DNA of 64,000 nt. Origin: Pseudovibrio sp000156235 (lineage in GTDB: Bacteria; Pseudomonadota; Alphaproteobacteria; Rhizobiales; Stappiaceae). The position numbers were made by a program, and so were the translations under genes. The notes under the pieces were generated by a model that saw only the letters and a program-made list of their open reading frames with translations, ran no database searches and was not told where the DNA came from. The stretch is from positions 124,001 to 188,000 of the forward strand of contig NZ_DS996813.1 of NCBI RefSeq assembly GCF_000156235.1, written 5' to 3'. The first letter of the stretch is position 1, and every line of letters starts with the position of its first letter. Shown here one piece after another: positions 36,302 to 46,098 of the stretch.

Positions 36302-36754
36302 TTACCAGCTTCCAACCATTGATTCATAAGTGCCATCGGAATCGTGATCCTTCATGACCTGAGAAAGCAGACCTGAGACCTCTTTCACAGCATTCAGCTG
36401 GGTAGACAGCAGCTTCATGTTGACTGACAGCTTTTCCTGAAGATCCTGCAGACGGACAACAATCTCGCTTGGCAGGTTCTCCGGGCCAACGGCTTTACCA
36501 GCCATATCCAGATCGAGCATAGCGCGCCCTTTCAGGTACGCACTCTCTTCCAGATCGATATCCCCTTTGCCGACCAGCGCTTCGTTTTCTGCGTTCAGCA
36601 GATTGTCTACACGGTCGATGCTTTTGGACAGAGCGATGTAATCCTCAGGCAGGATGTAGGCATCCTTGTCCTCTGATTGCTCGGCATCCTGAACCACCGG
36701 CTTTTCTTCATGCAGAACCAGCTCGTTGCGTTCGCTGTCGATCACTTCAGACAT
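36302..36754 (-). CDS. flgN: FlgN-like flagellar export chaperone
   Basis: 150 residues, acidic N-terminus then a long helix pair (LPEDYIALSKSIDRVDNLLNAENEAL and ..LQEKLSVNMKLLSTQLNAVK) and a C-terminal DGTYESM motif similar to the TY.. end of FlgN. FlgN chaperones FlgK and FlgL to the export gate. Its ATG follows directly on the flgJ stop. Similarity is by architecture and context, so the symbol is tentative. Confidence 0.6.
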   Translation of the reverse strand: MSEVIDSERNELVLHEEKPVVQDAEQSEDKDAYILPEDYIALSKSIDRVDNLLNAENEALVGKGDIDLEESAYLKGRAMLDLDMAGKAVGPENLPSEIVVRLQDLQEKLSVNMKLLSTQLNAVKEVSGLLSQVMKDHDSDGTYESMVGSW

Positions 36755-37237
36755 TTATGCCTCTTCTTTAGGGAGAGTTGGACGAATGGTATCCGGCAGG
36801 AGCATTTCAGCCAGACCGATAGATCCGGACTTGGCCAGTTGGTTGGCGAGTTGCTCAGCCATGAGGCCCTTCCACATGGTTCCAGCTGTTCCACCGCCGT
36901 AAACGGTTTCCATTTCCTTCGGCAGCATGGACTTCACGAAGGTCTGGAGGATTGCGCTTTCAAGCTTTTCGCCTAGATCAGCGTTGTCCAGCTTCTTAGA
37001 GTAGCGGTTGGCCATCGAGTTGAGTTGCTCAACACCCTCCTGCCCTTTCGCCTTGGCGCTTTCAGCTTCTGCCATAAATCTGGAGAAACTGCTGGACGCC
37101 CAGGACGGTTCAGACACCGGAAGATCTTTTGAAACAACGGCAGGAGCTTTAAGCGCACGGGTGGCTGCTCTCACTTCTGTAGGATCCGCTTGATTAATAA
37201 CGTCCAGAACAAGGTCGCTGACAGGCTGAATGGCCAT
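36755..37237 (-). CDS. flgJ: rod-binding protein, FlgJ N-terminal domain only
   Basis: 160 residues from ATG 37237, which has GGGAG six bases upstream (12 bp upstream another ATG is open). The rod-binding domain is evident (GEKLESAILQTFVKSMLPKEMETVYGGGTAGTMWKGLMAEQLANQLA). The C-terminal muramidase found in enterobacterial FlgJ is absent; a separate lytic transglycosylase gene lies in the same cluster at 46099. Confidence 0.85.
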   Translation of the reverse strand: MAIQPVSDLVLDVINQADPTEVRAATRALKAPAVVSKDLPVSEPSWASSSFSRFMAEAESAKAKGQEGVEQLNSMANRYSKKLDNADLGEKLESAILQTFVKSMLPKEMETVYGGGTAGTMWKGLMAEQLANQLAKSGSIGLAEMLLPDTIRPTLPKEEA

Positions 37238-37298
37238 AAGCACTCCCATTAGTCACAAGAAGGGCATGTATAGTCGAAAAGACCCTAGTTTCTGAGAC

Positions 37299-37703
37299 TT
37301 ATCTGGACCTGACCTTACTGGTATCTGCGTGCAGCTCTGCAATCTCCTGAAGCAGCTTCTTTTCCTCGGTCCGGTGATACGAGACCAGAGCCTTATCGTG
37401 ATGCTTCTCAGTCATGTTGGTTTGACGCTTCTGATCCAGCAGCTTTTCGAGCAACTCACCTTTTTGCTTTTGCTTCAGAGACTTGCTGCGGTTGTTTGCA
37501 TCAAGGCGCCTAGAGATCGCGCGGTTCATCACCTCACGAAGTTCCCCTTCGTGCTGCCCCCAGTGGCTGACCAGCTTGCCCTCTTCTTCATCGCAGCGCT
37601 GAATTTCATTTTCCAGAACAGCAATGTCGTACTTGATCATTTGCTCTTTCTGTTCCTGAACCTTCATGATGCGACGAAGGCGTGTGACGCGTGCTTTATC
37701 CAT
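37299..37703 (-). CDS. fliJ: FliJ-like coiled-coil export protein
   Basis: 134 residues, highly charged and almost entirely helical (MDKARVTRLRRIMKVQEQKEQM onward), with the FliJ-type size and basic N-terminus. FliJ links the FliI ATPase to FlhA. It follows fliR by 3 bp. Low sequence complexity limits certainty. Confidence 0.7.
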   Translation of the reverse strand: MDKARVTRLRRIMKVQEQKEQMIKYDIAVLENEIQRCDEEEGKLVSHWGQHEGELREVMNRAISRRLDANNRSKSLKQKQKGELLEKLLDQKRQTNMTEKHHDKALVSYHRTEEKKLLQEIAELHADTSKVRSR

Positions 37704-37706
37704 GGG

Positions 37707-38462
37707 CTACTGCAATACCAACCAGTCTCCCAGACCAGCATAAAACAGGCGCAAAAGCTCTGTGATGATCTGCCAGAGAACAAAGAGACCACCCATCACG
37801 ACAACAGGCAGCGCAACGAAGTAAACAGGCATCTGCGGCATGAGCCTGTTGGTGAGACCGAGTGTCAGGTTCACAACGATGCCATAGATCAGGAACGGGC
37901 TGGTGATGCGCAATGCCAACAGCAGTCCCTGCATGAGCTTGGTTGAAAACTGATCAACAGCGGCAGACGGAACGAAGTCTCCTCCCACAGGTATAGCTTG
38001 ATAGCTCTCCGCCAATCCAATGAAGACATCGGCATGAGCACCGGTGATAAACAGCATGGCCGTGGCTGTGAGCGTAATCAAACCTGCCATAGGTGGCAAT
38101 TGCTGGAATTCTTCGACAATCGGCGCAGGCTGGTTGAAACTTGAAGCGTTAGCCGCTGCTCCCGCCATCATTTGCAGCATGCCGAAGAAAGCACGCCCAA
38201 ATGCAGCAATCAGAAAGCCGATCAACAACTCAACGAAGATGATGCGCAGCAGCTCATCCAGAGATGCAGCAGAAATGATTGGTTCAACCAGCACCAGAAT
38301 GAGCGGAGAGATCGCCAGAGTTGCCGAGATGGCGATGAACAAACGCACCTGCACCATGACACGAGGTGACGAGAACCCTGGCATAGCCATAAGGCATGCT
38401 CCAACGCGGCAGAATACCACGAAGACGCTTAGGATCGCCTCTGGAGCATTTTCTAGGGTCAC
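37707..38462 (-). CDS. fliR: flagellar export gate protein FliR
   Basis: 251 residues, about six helices, with the FliR-typical N-terminus (VFCRVGACLMAMPGFSSPRVMVQVRLFIAI) and GRAFFGMLQMMAGAAANASSF. Start is GTG at 38462, overlapping the flhA stop as GTGA, so it is translationally coupled to flhA. FliP, FliQ and FliR build the export channel. Confidence 0.95.
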   Translation of the reverse strand: MTLENAPEAILSVFVVFCRVGACLMAMPGFSSPRVMVQVRLFIAISATLAISPLILVLVEPIISAASLDELLRIIFVELLIGFLIAAFGRAFFGMLQMMAGAAANASSFNQPAPIVEEFQQLPPMAGLITLTATAMLFITGAHADVFIGLAESYQAIPVGGDFVPSAAVDQFSTKLMQGLLLALRITSPFLIYGIVVNLTLGLTNRLMPQMPVYFVALPVVVMGGLFVLWQIITELLRLFYAGLGDWLVLQ

Positions 38463-40546
38463 GAAATTGATCCTAATGCCTCGATATCTACGCCGCGCGC
38501 CACTTCCAGATGAGAAAGAATTGGCAGAGCTGGGAACATGCGTTCTGTGATCATGCGCACATACTGGCGCGCTTCAGGTGCAACCACCACAGCGAAACGC
38601 TGGCCTGAGGAAATGTGTTCTCGGATAACCTCAGCACTGTCTCGAGCAAACTCCTCGACCTGCTGCGGCTCCATATCAAACTCGATCACTTCACCATTGG
38701 TATCGCGGCGCAATGCCTGATGGAATGCGAGATCCCAGCGGTTGCCAAGGCGCAGAACCTTCAGGCTGCCATCGCCTGCGATATCACCACAGATCTGCGT
38801 AGCCATGCGGATACGCACGTGGTCTGCAATCTGTTCCGGACGGCGAGCATGCGGTGCAATCTCAGCAATCGCTTCCATGATCAGCGCCAGATTTCGGATG
38901 GAGATACGCTCCGCCAGAAGCAACTTCAACACAGCCTGCAGGCCAGAGTAAGAAATGTGCTGTGGGCAAATATCATCGATCAGACGGGTATAGGCAGGAT
39001 CAAGACGATCCAACAGCTTACGCATGTCCTTATAGGAAAGCAGCTGAGACAGGTTGTTTCTGATGACCTCAGACAGGTGTGTCAGCACCACAGACAGGTT
39101 ATCAACCGTGGTATAGCCCTGACGCTTAACTTCATGTTCAAACGCAGTCGGGATCCACATGGCCTGCATACCGAACGCTGGCTCACGTGTTTCTGTGCCC
39201 GGCAATGCTGGTAGCTCACGATTGCCACCGATGACCATCAGTTCGCCAACCTTGATGTTCTCAGAGGCGACAATGGTGCCGTGGATGCGGAACTCGTAAC
39301 TCTTTGGCTCCAGATTGAGGTTGTCGGTTACCTTAATCTCCGGAACCACGAAGCCGTATTGCTCAGCGAACTTCTTGCGCATTTTGTTGATGCGGTTGCC
39401 GATCTCAGGCTTTGCTGCAAGAAGACGTGCAGTGAGCTGTTTACCAAGACGCATTTCGATTTCAGCAAGTTCAAGACTATCCTTGACGGACTCCTTCTTG
39501 ACTTCCTTTTCCATCTCAACTTTCTGCAGCTCAGCTTTGGCCTGCTCAGCTTTTGCTTCTTCCACCCGCAGCGGAATGATATAGGCCGCAAAGCCGAGTG
39601 CGCCGCCGAGCAAAACAAACGGCAGGAATGGAAGACCCGGCAGCAACGACAGCAGCATGAGCAGCAAAGCAGCAACAGCAAGCGCCCGTGGGTAGCCTGC
39701 CAGCTGCCCAAGAACAGCCTGCTCGGCTGAACCTCTGGTGCCACCTTTGGAAACGAGCAGACCTGCTGCAAGTGAAACGATCAGAGCCGGGATCTGCGAG
39801 ACAAGACCATCACCAACGGAGAGCTTGGTGAAGACGTCGGCAGCTTCCCCTAGATCCATACCGTAGCGGGTTACGCCAATGATGATGCCGCCCAGAACGT
39901 TTACAACGGTGATGATGAGACCAGCGACCGCATCACCACGCACGAACTTGGATGCACCATCCATGGCACCGAAGAAAGAGCTTTCTTCCTCCAGTTCCGC
40001 ACGGCGGCGCTGCGCTTCTTTATCGTCGATCATCCCTGCTGACAGGTCAGCATCAATCGCCATCTGCTTGCCCGGGATACCATCCAGGGTAAAACGCGCG
40101 CCGACCTCAGCGATACGGCTGGCACCTTTGGTGATCACGAGGAAGTTCACTGTGACGAGGATCGCGAAGACAATCAGACCAATCACAAAGTCGCCGCTCA
40201 TGACGAACTGCGAGAAGCCATTAATAACATACCCAGCCGCCAATGGACCTTCGTGGCCATTCGCCAGAATGACACGGGTTGTCGCAATGTTCAGCGCCAA
40301 CCTAAGCATGGTTGCGATCAGAAGAATGGTTGGGAAAGAGGAGAACTCAAGCGGGCGCTGAATCCACAGCGACACCATCAGAATGAGAACGGAAAATGCG
40401 ACTGAAATTGCAAGGCCGAAGTCGATCATGAACGTCGGCATGGGGAGAAACAGTACAGACAGAATGAAGATTATTCCGACTGCAAATCCAATATCACGTT
40501 TGCTGTTTGGAGCAGCAATCCCCGTCACGGTCTGAGACATTCGCAC
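38459..40546 (-). CDS. flhA: flagellar export gate protein FlhA
   Basis: 695 residues. The N-terminal half has about eight helices and the conserved cytoplasmic FHIPEP-type stretch (GASRIAEVGARFTLDGIPGKQMAIDADLSAGMIDDKEAQRRR). The C-terminal half is the soluble export-substrate docking domain (DPAYTRLIDDICP). Length is standard. A 138-bp gap to fliQ contains a GGAGGGGAT/ATCCCCTCC hairpin. Confidence 0.97.
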   Translation of the reverse strand: MRMSQTVTGIAAPNSKRDIGFAVGIIFILSVLFLPMPTFMIDFGLAISVAFSVLILMVSLWIQRPLEFSSFPTILLIATMLRLALNIATTRVILANGHEGPLAAGYVINGFSQFVMSGDFVIGLIVFAILVTVNFLVITKGASRIAEVGARFTLDGIPGKQMAIDADLSAGMIDDKEAQRRRAELEEESSFFGAMDGASKFVRGDAVAGLIITVVNVLGGIIIGVTRYGMDLGEAADVFTKLSVGDGLVSQIPALIVSLAAGLLVSKGGTRGSAEQAVLGQLAGYPRALAVAALLLMLLSLLPGLPFLPFVLLGGALGFAAYIIPLRVEEAKAEQAKAELQKVEMEKEVKKESVKDSLELAEIEMRLGKQLTARLLAAKPEIGNRINKMRKKFAEQYGFVVPEIKVTDNLNLEPKSYEFRIHGTIVASENIKVGELMVIGGNRELPALPGTETREPAFGMQAMWIPTAFEHEVKRQGYTTVDNLSVVLTHLSEVIRNNLSQLLSYKDMRKLLDRLDPAYTRLIDDICPQHISYSGLQAVLKLLLAERISIRNLALIMEAIAEIAPHARRPEQIADHVRIRMATQICGDIAGDGSLKVLRLGNRWDLAFHQALRRDTNGEVIEFDMEPQQVEEFARDSAEVIREHISSGQRFAVVVAPEARQYVRMITERMFPALPILSHLEVARGVDIEALGSIS

Positions 40547-40685
40547 CCTTCAATTCGGCATAAGCATACTGCGGCTACTTAGGCCGAAACATTGAAGAAG
40601 GAAGCTTGTGTGAGGGTGGTCTGGAGGGGATCGTGATTGACCTATCCCCTCCTCGCTTGAAGAATAAAAGCTGAAACTGCCGGGA

Positions 40686-40952
40686 TCAGAACCCGTGCTC
40701 AATGCGACCGTAGACCATCTCAGTAAGTGAGAAGATCTGTGAACCGATAAATGGTCCGGTCATAGCAATCAAAATAAAGATCACAACAATCTTAGGAATG
40801 AACGTGAGTGTCATTTCCTGAATTTGCGTGAGAGCTTGAAACAAGGCGATAATCAAACCAACGAACATGGCGCCCGCAACTGCGGGGCCTGTCGCTGTAA
40901 TAACAGTCCAAATTGCTGTTCGCACAATATCGAGTGCATCTGCCTCATTCAT
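40686..40952 (-). CDS. fliQ: flagellar export gate protein FliQ
   Basis: 88 residues, two helices, with the FliQ hallmark GLIIALFQALTQIQEMTLTFIPKI. Size and spacing (23 bp after flgD) fit. Confidence 0.95.
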   Translation of the reverse strand: MNEADALDIVRTAIWTVITATGPAVAGAMFVGLIIALFQALTQIQEMTLTFIPKIVVIFILIAMTGPFIGSQIFSLTEMVYGRIEHGF

Positions 40953-40975
40953 CGCCGGATGGTCTCACTTCCACC

Positions 40976-41434
40976 TTAAGCATCAGCTTCAGGCTGAGGA
41001 TCTGCCTGAGGGCGAGAAATCTCAATACCTGGTACGAGAGCGACTTTTGTGCCGTCTTCCAGTGTCGCAATAGAGCCGTCAGTCAGGATCTGAACTGACT
41101 TGATCACACCGGTGGTGGTCTCAGTGCCATCTGCATTTGGCACTTCGACAGTCGCGCCAATCAGATTGTTCGCCTGATTGATAGAATGCTGCTGCAGCAT
41201 CGCTGTCAGGTGAGTGTTAGTCTTAGTGGACTGTTCTACTGCAGAGAACTGCGCCAGCTGGCCCATATACTCAGCTGTATCAAGCGGATCTGTCGGATCT
41301 TGGCTCTTCAGAGACTCCATGAAAAGCATCAGGAACGCATTGTAATCCAAATACGCCTGCTCACTGCCCTGTGGCTTGAAAACAGGCTCGTTGGATGAAG
41401 CTCCATTGGCGGTTCCTACCGGGTCAACACTCAT
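40976..41434 (-). CDS. flgD: hook-capping protein FlgD
   Basis: 152 residues. The conserved N-terminus NAFLMLFMESLKSQDPTDPLDTAEYMGQLAQFSAVEQ is diagnostic. The C-terminal part is short, as in rhizobial FlgD. It caps the growing hook. Confidence 0.95.
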   Translation of the reverse strand: MSVDPVGTANGASSNEPVFKPQGSEQAYLDYNAFLMLFMESLKSQDPTDPLDTAEYMGQLAQFSAVEQSTKTNTHLTAMLQQHSINQANNLIGATVEVPNADGTETTTGVIKSVQILTDGSIATLEDGTKVALVPGIEISRPQADPQPEADA

Positions 41435-41445
41435 CTCGATTTCCT

Positions 41446-41898
41446 TTAGTTCTCGCCCACTGCGCGAGCAAATGGCATAACAACAGTTTCAGACTGTTCG
41501 CTTTCGCCCTTCGACTGCTCATCAGACCAAATAGCCATCTCAACAGCGAAGAGCTTCTTCAAAGTGCGAAGAGCGTCAAAATATCTCTTATCCTTGATCT
41601 TCTTTTCGACGATCCCTAGCCCTTCGATAAGCTCTGGATTTTCAACAGCCCTATGGATTGATGCAAGCATCAAGAGAGCACCATGAAGGCTTTCCAACTC
41701 AGTTTTAGGGTCGATCAACGCATTCTGGACATAGAAATATAGCTGTCGAAGTGGCGTCGTCGTGTCTTCTGGCTGCATGACATAAGCTTCAAGAAGAAAA
41801 CTTGCGTCATTTAAAAGCTTCACTGACGTCTTTTGCTCAAATGACAAAACAGCGCCATTGATAAATACTTTCTCACCTGCTTTTAGGTGCAAACGCAT
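41446..41898 (-). CDS. flbT: flagellin synthesis repressor FlbT
   Basis: 150 residues, opening MRLHLKAGEKVFINGAV and continuing with LLEAYVMQPEDTTTPLRQLYFYVQNAL, characteristic of FlbT. In Caulobacter FlbT binds the 5' leader of flagellin mRNA and promotes its decay. Here the three flagellin genes have conserved structured leaders (see findings). It is next to its partner flaF. Confidence 0.96.
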   Translation of the reverse strand: MRLHLKAGEKVFINGAVLSFEQKTSVKLLNDASFLLEAYVMQPEDTTTPLRQLYFYVQNALIDPKTELESLHGALLMLASIHRAVENPELIEGLGIVEKKIKDKRYFDALRTLKKLFAVEMAIWSDEQSKGESEQSETVVMPFARAVGEN

Positions 41899-41913
41899 AA
41901 GTAATCCTCTCGC

Positions 41914-42261
41914 TTAACTTAACCCGTCACGAACAAGTTCATTAATCTCAATCAGGCTCTTGAAATCGTCAGACTTCCCCTCACGGATCAAATCAGCTTG
42001 TTTGACACACCAGATCCCAATTGAAATGAGATCCGCGCGCAACTCAGCCGGAAGCCCGTTTTCGGGGCTCCCTAAGTCACTGATCAAGATGCTCCAGAGG
42101 CGATGAACTGAGGTCAAAGCCTGCGCTGCTTCGCTCGATGCACTTCCATGCTCGTCTGCAGCCTGCAATTGAGCAACTACCAGAGAAAACAGCTCACGCT
42201 CTTGCCCTCTTCTATCTTCAGAAGAATCTTCAAGCGTTTCGGCGTATGACATTTGATACAT
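41914..42261 (-). CDS. flaF: flagellar biosynthesis regulator FlaF
   Basis: 115 residues, opening MYQMSYAETLEDSSEDRRGQERE and with HRLWSILISDLGSPENGLPAELRADLISIGIWCVKQ, typical FlaF. It works with FlbT on flagellin production and secretion. 15 bp upstream of flbT. Confidence 0.95.
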   Translation of the reverse strand: MYQMSYAETLEDSSEDRRGQERELFSLVVAQLQAADEHGSASSEAAQALTSVHRLWSILISDLGSPENGLPAELRADLISIGIWCVKQADLIREGKSDDFKSLIEINELVRDGLS

Positions 42262-42300
42262 TCAGTACTCCAAGAGTGTTTCACTCGTATCCTTAAACAC

Positions 42301-43362
42301 CTACAGATACTTCATAATGTTCAGGTCTTTGATTTTTGCAGTAATAGCGTAAGTCGCCTCAAGCTGGGTCTGAGCAAGGCTTAACTCTACTGCTGCGCGG
42401 TTTTCATCAATGTTTTCAAGGTCATTGATGCGCATGTTCAAAACGTCTTTTTTGGCAATAATATCTGAGTTAGTGCGCTCAACATTCGTTTTGATCGCGC
42501 CATTTTGCGCTTCGATAACGATGGTTTTGTCGACCCCACTGTTCAAACTGTTCACTGCACGATCAGTGATAAACTTCTCAGCCTCAGTATTGAGATTGAG
42601 CTTCCCAAACACTGCAACGATAGAGAGCCCTTCGGCCAACTCACCAAATGCCTTTTCATTTGCAGAGCCCGAGCCGGTAGTCGTCACACCATTTTCAATT
42701 GTGGACGTCATTTTTTCATTAGTCGCCGAAGACCAGTGCGTCGTCCAATCCGCGCCAAAGATGTCTTTAAATCCCGCACTATCGAGAAAAGTCTCCCAGT
42801 CTTTACCAGCAGGATCACCCTTCGCAGGAATGGACTCTGTTGCAGGATCATCAATGGAATGTCCAAAGAATGTTTGGAAAGCTTGTTCAATCTGGACTTC
42901 AGGTCCACCTGGCAGACTTTTAAAGTCGTTTACGGGTGCAGTCCCTGTGTTAATCCCACCAAACACATAAACGCCGCTCACATTTGTGTTGAGAGCGTTA
43001 GTGAGTTTATCCAGTTCAGTATATGCGAGATTAGAAGCTGTCTTCAGATTGTTGGAGTTGCTCTTCAAAGCAATAAGATCAGAACGGAAGTCAGCATTGC
43101 TCTCGTGGATGTTGTCCAACGCAGTGTTCATCACATCAAGTCGAGTCACCAACTGGCGGTTCGTATCCAACTGACTTTCTAGCTGTGAGTACTCTGAACG
43201 AAAAGACGTAGAAGCTCCGGTTTGCGCTCCTAATGCCAATCCCATGTCAGCGTGTTTCTTTGAGGCATTCTCAATAACTGCTTTATCCAACCGCGCACGC
43301 TGTTCCGTCAGATAGTCTGAGAGCCGGATCGAACTAGATAATGTTGATACTGTATAAACCAT
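42301..43362 (-). CDS. flgL: flagellar hook-filament junction protein FlgL
   Basis: 353 residues. N-terminal and C-terminal helices are flagellin-like (SSSIRLSDYLTEQRARLDKA and VELSLAQTQLEATYAITAKI), and the middle is hook-associated protein 3-like. It lies 2 bp after flgK. The N-terminal MVYTVSTLS is atypical but is the only reasonable start. Confidence 0.9.
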   Translation of the reverse strand: MVYTVSTLSSSIRLSDYLTEQRARLDKAVIENASKKHADMGLALGAQTGASTSFRSEYSQLESQLDTNRQLVTRLDVMNTALDNIHESNADFRSDLIALKSNSNNLKTASNLAYTELDKLTNALNTNVSGVYVFGGINTGTAPVNDFKSLPGGPEVQIEQAFQTFFGHSIDDPATESIPAKGDPAGKDWETFLDSAGFKDIFGADWTTHWSSATNEKMTSTIENGVTTTGSGSANEKAFGELAEGLSIVAVFGKLNLNTEAEKFITDRAVNSLNSGVDKTIVIEAQNGAIKTNVERTNSDIIAKKDVLNMRINDLENIDENRAAVELSLAQTQLEATYAITAKIKDLNIMKYL

Positions 43363-43364
43363 AG

Positions 43365-44804
43365 TTACCTCACTGCGCTCAGAAGCTCTTGGAACATTCG
43401 ATCGACTGCTGTCATCAGTCGTGCAGATGCAGAATAAGCAGTCTCAATCGTCAAGAGGCGCTGCATTTCTGTGTCAATATTTACACCTGTTTTATTGGAG
43501 AGCATTTGCGCATTTGAACTGAAAGCCGATGCATCAAGTGTTGATGTTTCCGTCGCGATCTTACGCTCCGCACTAAACCAACTGACAGTGTTGGATGCGA
43601 AATCTTTCAGTGTTGATGTTGGGTTCACACCTGAGGTTGGGTCAAATGTTCGCTCTTGATTTAAAGCCGCTTCGTAGCTCTTTAAAAGGTCAGAATAGCC
43701 TGCATTATCGCCGGTGTTGTGTTTGTACGCGGCACCATTGATACCACCGTCACGCAAAAGCTTTACATCCCCACCAGCTGCAGGATTCACGGCATCATGC
43801 ACTTTTAAGCGACCAATTAGATCTCCAGTACCGGCAGCAAAAGTAAACAGGCCATCTTGAGGTGCTGTTCCACCTGGCTGTGTCTCTTGAAAGGCATCAA
43901 CTAATGCTTCTGCAGCTTCATCGAGTTGTGTCTGCATCGTAACAAGAGTATCGTCACGAATTTTCGCATAACCGGCGATCGCACCTCCGGATACCGGCAT
44001 TGTGGCGCCCGGCCCTGCCACTGCGATCCCATCGACTAAGATATTCTTACCGACCTCTCCTGATCCAAGTGACAAAGATGTCTCAAATGAGACTTCTCTA
44101 GCCACCTTCTCAAAAAGTGTCACACCGCTGTCAGTGTAAACTGCGACACCATTGTTTTCCTGGTCGAGAACTGTAATGCCGATTTCCTCAGAAAGGACCC
44201 GCAGCATTTCATCTCGCTGATCCATGAGGCTATTCACATCCTGGCCAGCATTTGAACCAGTAACGATTTTACCGTTAACCTCTTCCAAGTCTGAAAGGAT
44301 GTTATTGATGTTGTCGACAGCACGCCCCATTGCTGCATCAGCTTCAAGGCGAGTTTCTTTCAAGGATTCAGAAGATTGCTTTATATCATCAACCAGTGCG
44401 GTAGCAGAGTTCACAACCGACTGACCTAATACCTGGTTTGAAGGATCGTTGCCGTATGACACGATCGCTTCACCTAATGTACCAATTCCTGAGGCAATAC
44501 TCGTACCAAAAGGCACCTGCCCAGATGGATTGAGCTGATCCAGCATATTGGCATAGGAGCCAGATGCAATTGCAGCACTACCAGTCTTCAGAGTTGCCTT
44601 GAACGCCGCCTGATTGACCATCCGCGACGCGTGCGAAACATAAACAACAGAGCCAGTGTCACTGACAATATTCTGAACCACTGCCTCTTGGCGCGAGTAG
44701 CCTGGATTATTGACATTAGCGACGTTGCGCGACGCAATCGCCATCTCAGCAGAGCGTGCTGCAATGGAAGACTGCGCCGTAAGCATTGCGGAGGTAAGTG
44801 ACAT
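43365..44804 (-). CDS. flgK: flagellar hook-associated protein FlgK
   Basis: 479 residues. The N-terminus has the rod/hook motif (IASRNVANVNNPGYSRQEAV), and the end is TEMQRLLTIETAYSASARLMTAVDRMFQELL-type. Size is within the alphaproteobacterial range. It lies 11 bp after flgE. Confidence 0.95.
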   Translation of the reverse strand: MSLTSAMLTAQSSIAARSAEMAIASRNVANVNNPGYSRQEAVVQNIVSDTGSVVYVSHASRMVNQAAFKATLKTGSAAIASGSYANMLDQLNPSGQVPFGTSIASGIGTLGEAIVSYGNDPSNQVLGQSVVNSATALVDDIKQSSESLKETRLEADAAMGRAVDNINNILSDLEEVNGKIVTGSNAGQDVNSLMDQRDEMLRVLSEEIGITVLDQENNGVAVYTDSGVTLFEKVAREVSFETSLSLGSGEVGKNILVDGIAVAGPGATMPVSGGAIAGYAKIRDDTLVTMQTQLDEAAEALVDAFQETQPGGTAPQDGLFTFAAGTGDLIGRLKVHDAVNPAAGGDVKLLRDGGINGAAYKHNTGDNAGYSDLLKSYEAALNQERTFDPTSGVNPTSTLKDFASNTVSWFSAERKIATETSTLDASAFSSNAQMLSNKTGVNIDTEMQRLLTIETAYSASARLMTAVDRMFQELLSAVR

Positions 44805-44815
44805 ACTTAGCGCCC

Positions 44816-46009
44816 TTAACGTAAGTTATTCAGCTCTTGAAGAAGCTCAGAACTTGCATTGAATACTTTCGTATTCGCGCTGTAGGTACGTTGCGCCTGA
44901 ACCATTTCCGTCAACTCAGCAGCAAGGTCCACGTTAGACCCCTCGACCGCACCTGAGTAGAGAGAACCAAATCCATTATCTCCGGGGAAACCTACCGCCG
45001 GATCGCCGGAGGCATCTGTTGCAGCATAAACATTACCGCTTTTTGCCTGCAAGCCGTCAGGGTTAGAGAAGTTTACGATCTGAATTTGATCAAGTAGCTT
45101 TTCAGCACTTCCCTCATAGACCCCAAATACCCGACCATCAGCTTCAATACGAATAGTCTTAATAGTTGAAGGCCCATAACCGTCTACATCAACCTTGTTG
45201 ACGCTGAACTTATCGCCTGCAGTTACTGTCTTACTCAGATCAAGAGTCAGCGTCTCACCATTTGGCACGGTAAATGCCAACTCATCAGGCGAACCAGTCT
45301 GAAGTGTACCATCACCATCAAAAACCAGATCAACGTTTGCCAGTTCAACTGGCGGAGTATCTTGATTGTAGGCCTGAACTTTCCAAGTTGAATCATCAAC
45401 CGTACTACCGGTCATGTTCTGACCGATTTTTGAGTAAACGAGATCGATCTTAACTACATTACCATTCTGATCATAAGCGCTGACCGATGTTTTGTAGTCA
45501 AAGTTTCCCGGGTAACTCGGAGCACCGGTACGTACAGGTGTACTAGACGCCAAGTTCACACCAAGTTCACCCTCACTACTCGCCTGCCAGACAGGAGTAT
45601 TAAGATCGACAGTAACTGGCGCACCACCAGCAGACAACAACTTGTAGCCACCTGAGTTCACCATTTGACCATTCTTGTCGAGAACGAAATCACCAGCGCG
45701 GGTGTAGTAAGTACTACCCTGAGAATCCTGAACTTGGAAGAAACCTTTACCGTTGATCGCCAAGTCTGTACCGCGAGAGGTAAAGTTGAAGGCACCTTGT
45801 TGGCGAACGGTCTGAACAACTGTTGTGTTCACGATACCGGATTCATGTCCGGACGTACCACCAGAGCCGACGAGGGAAGAGAATGCTGTTTTGTAGCGTT
45901 TGTAGCCTACGGTATTGGCGTTGGAGATATTGTCCGCGACAGTTGAGAGTTTGTTCGACTGCGCGTTCATACCTGACACGCTGGTATTCATAATTCCGTA
46001 GAGGCCCAT
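44816..46009 (-). CDS. flgE: flagellar hook protein FlgE
   Basis: 397 residues. The axial-protein N-terminus (NTSVSGMNAQSNKLSTVADNISNANTVGYKR) and the C-terminus (EGSNVDLAAELTEMVQAQRTYSANTKVF) bracket a hook D1/D2 middle. It polymerises into the universal joint. Confidence 0.96.
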   Translation of the reverse strand: MGLYGIMNTSVSGMNAQSNKLSTVADNISNANTVGYKRYKTAFSSLVGSGGTSGHESGIVNTTVVQTVRQQGAFNFTSRGTDLAINGKGFFQVQDSQGSTYYTRAGDFVLDKNGQMVNSGGYKLLSAGGAPVTVDLNTPVWQASSEGELGVNLASSTPVRTGAPSYPGNFDYKTSVSAYDQNGNVVKIDLVYSKIGQNMTGSTVDDSTWKVQAYNQDTPPVELANVDLVFDGDGTLQTGSPDELAFTVPNGETLTLDLSKTVTAGDKFSVNKVDVDGYGPSTIKTIRIEADGRVFGVYEGSAEKLLDQIQIVNFSNPDGLQAKSGNVYAATDASGDPAVGFPGDNGFGSLYSGAVEGSNVDLAAELTEMVQAQRTYSANTKVFNASSELLQELNNLR

Positions 46010-46098
46010 GGTCTGCTCCTGGCTACATCAATTGCAAAATTAACTCATCGCAGTAAAGCTTGTTAATCTTGTCTGAGCCTGACCCGAAACCCGTTGAA

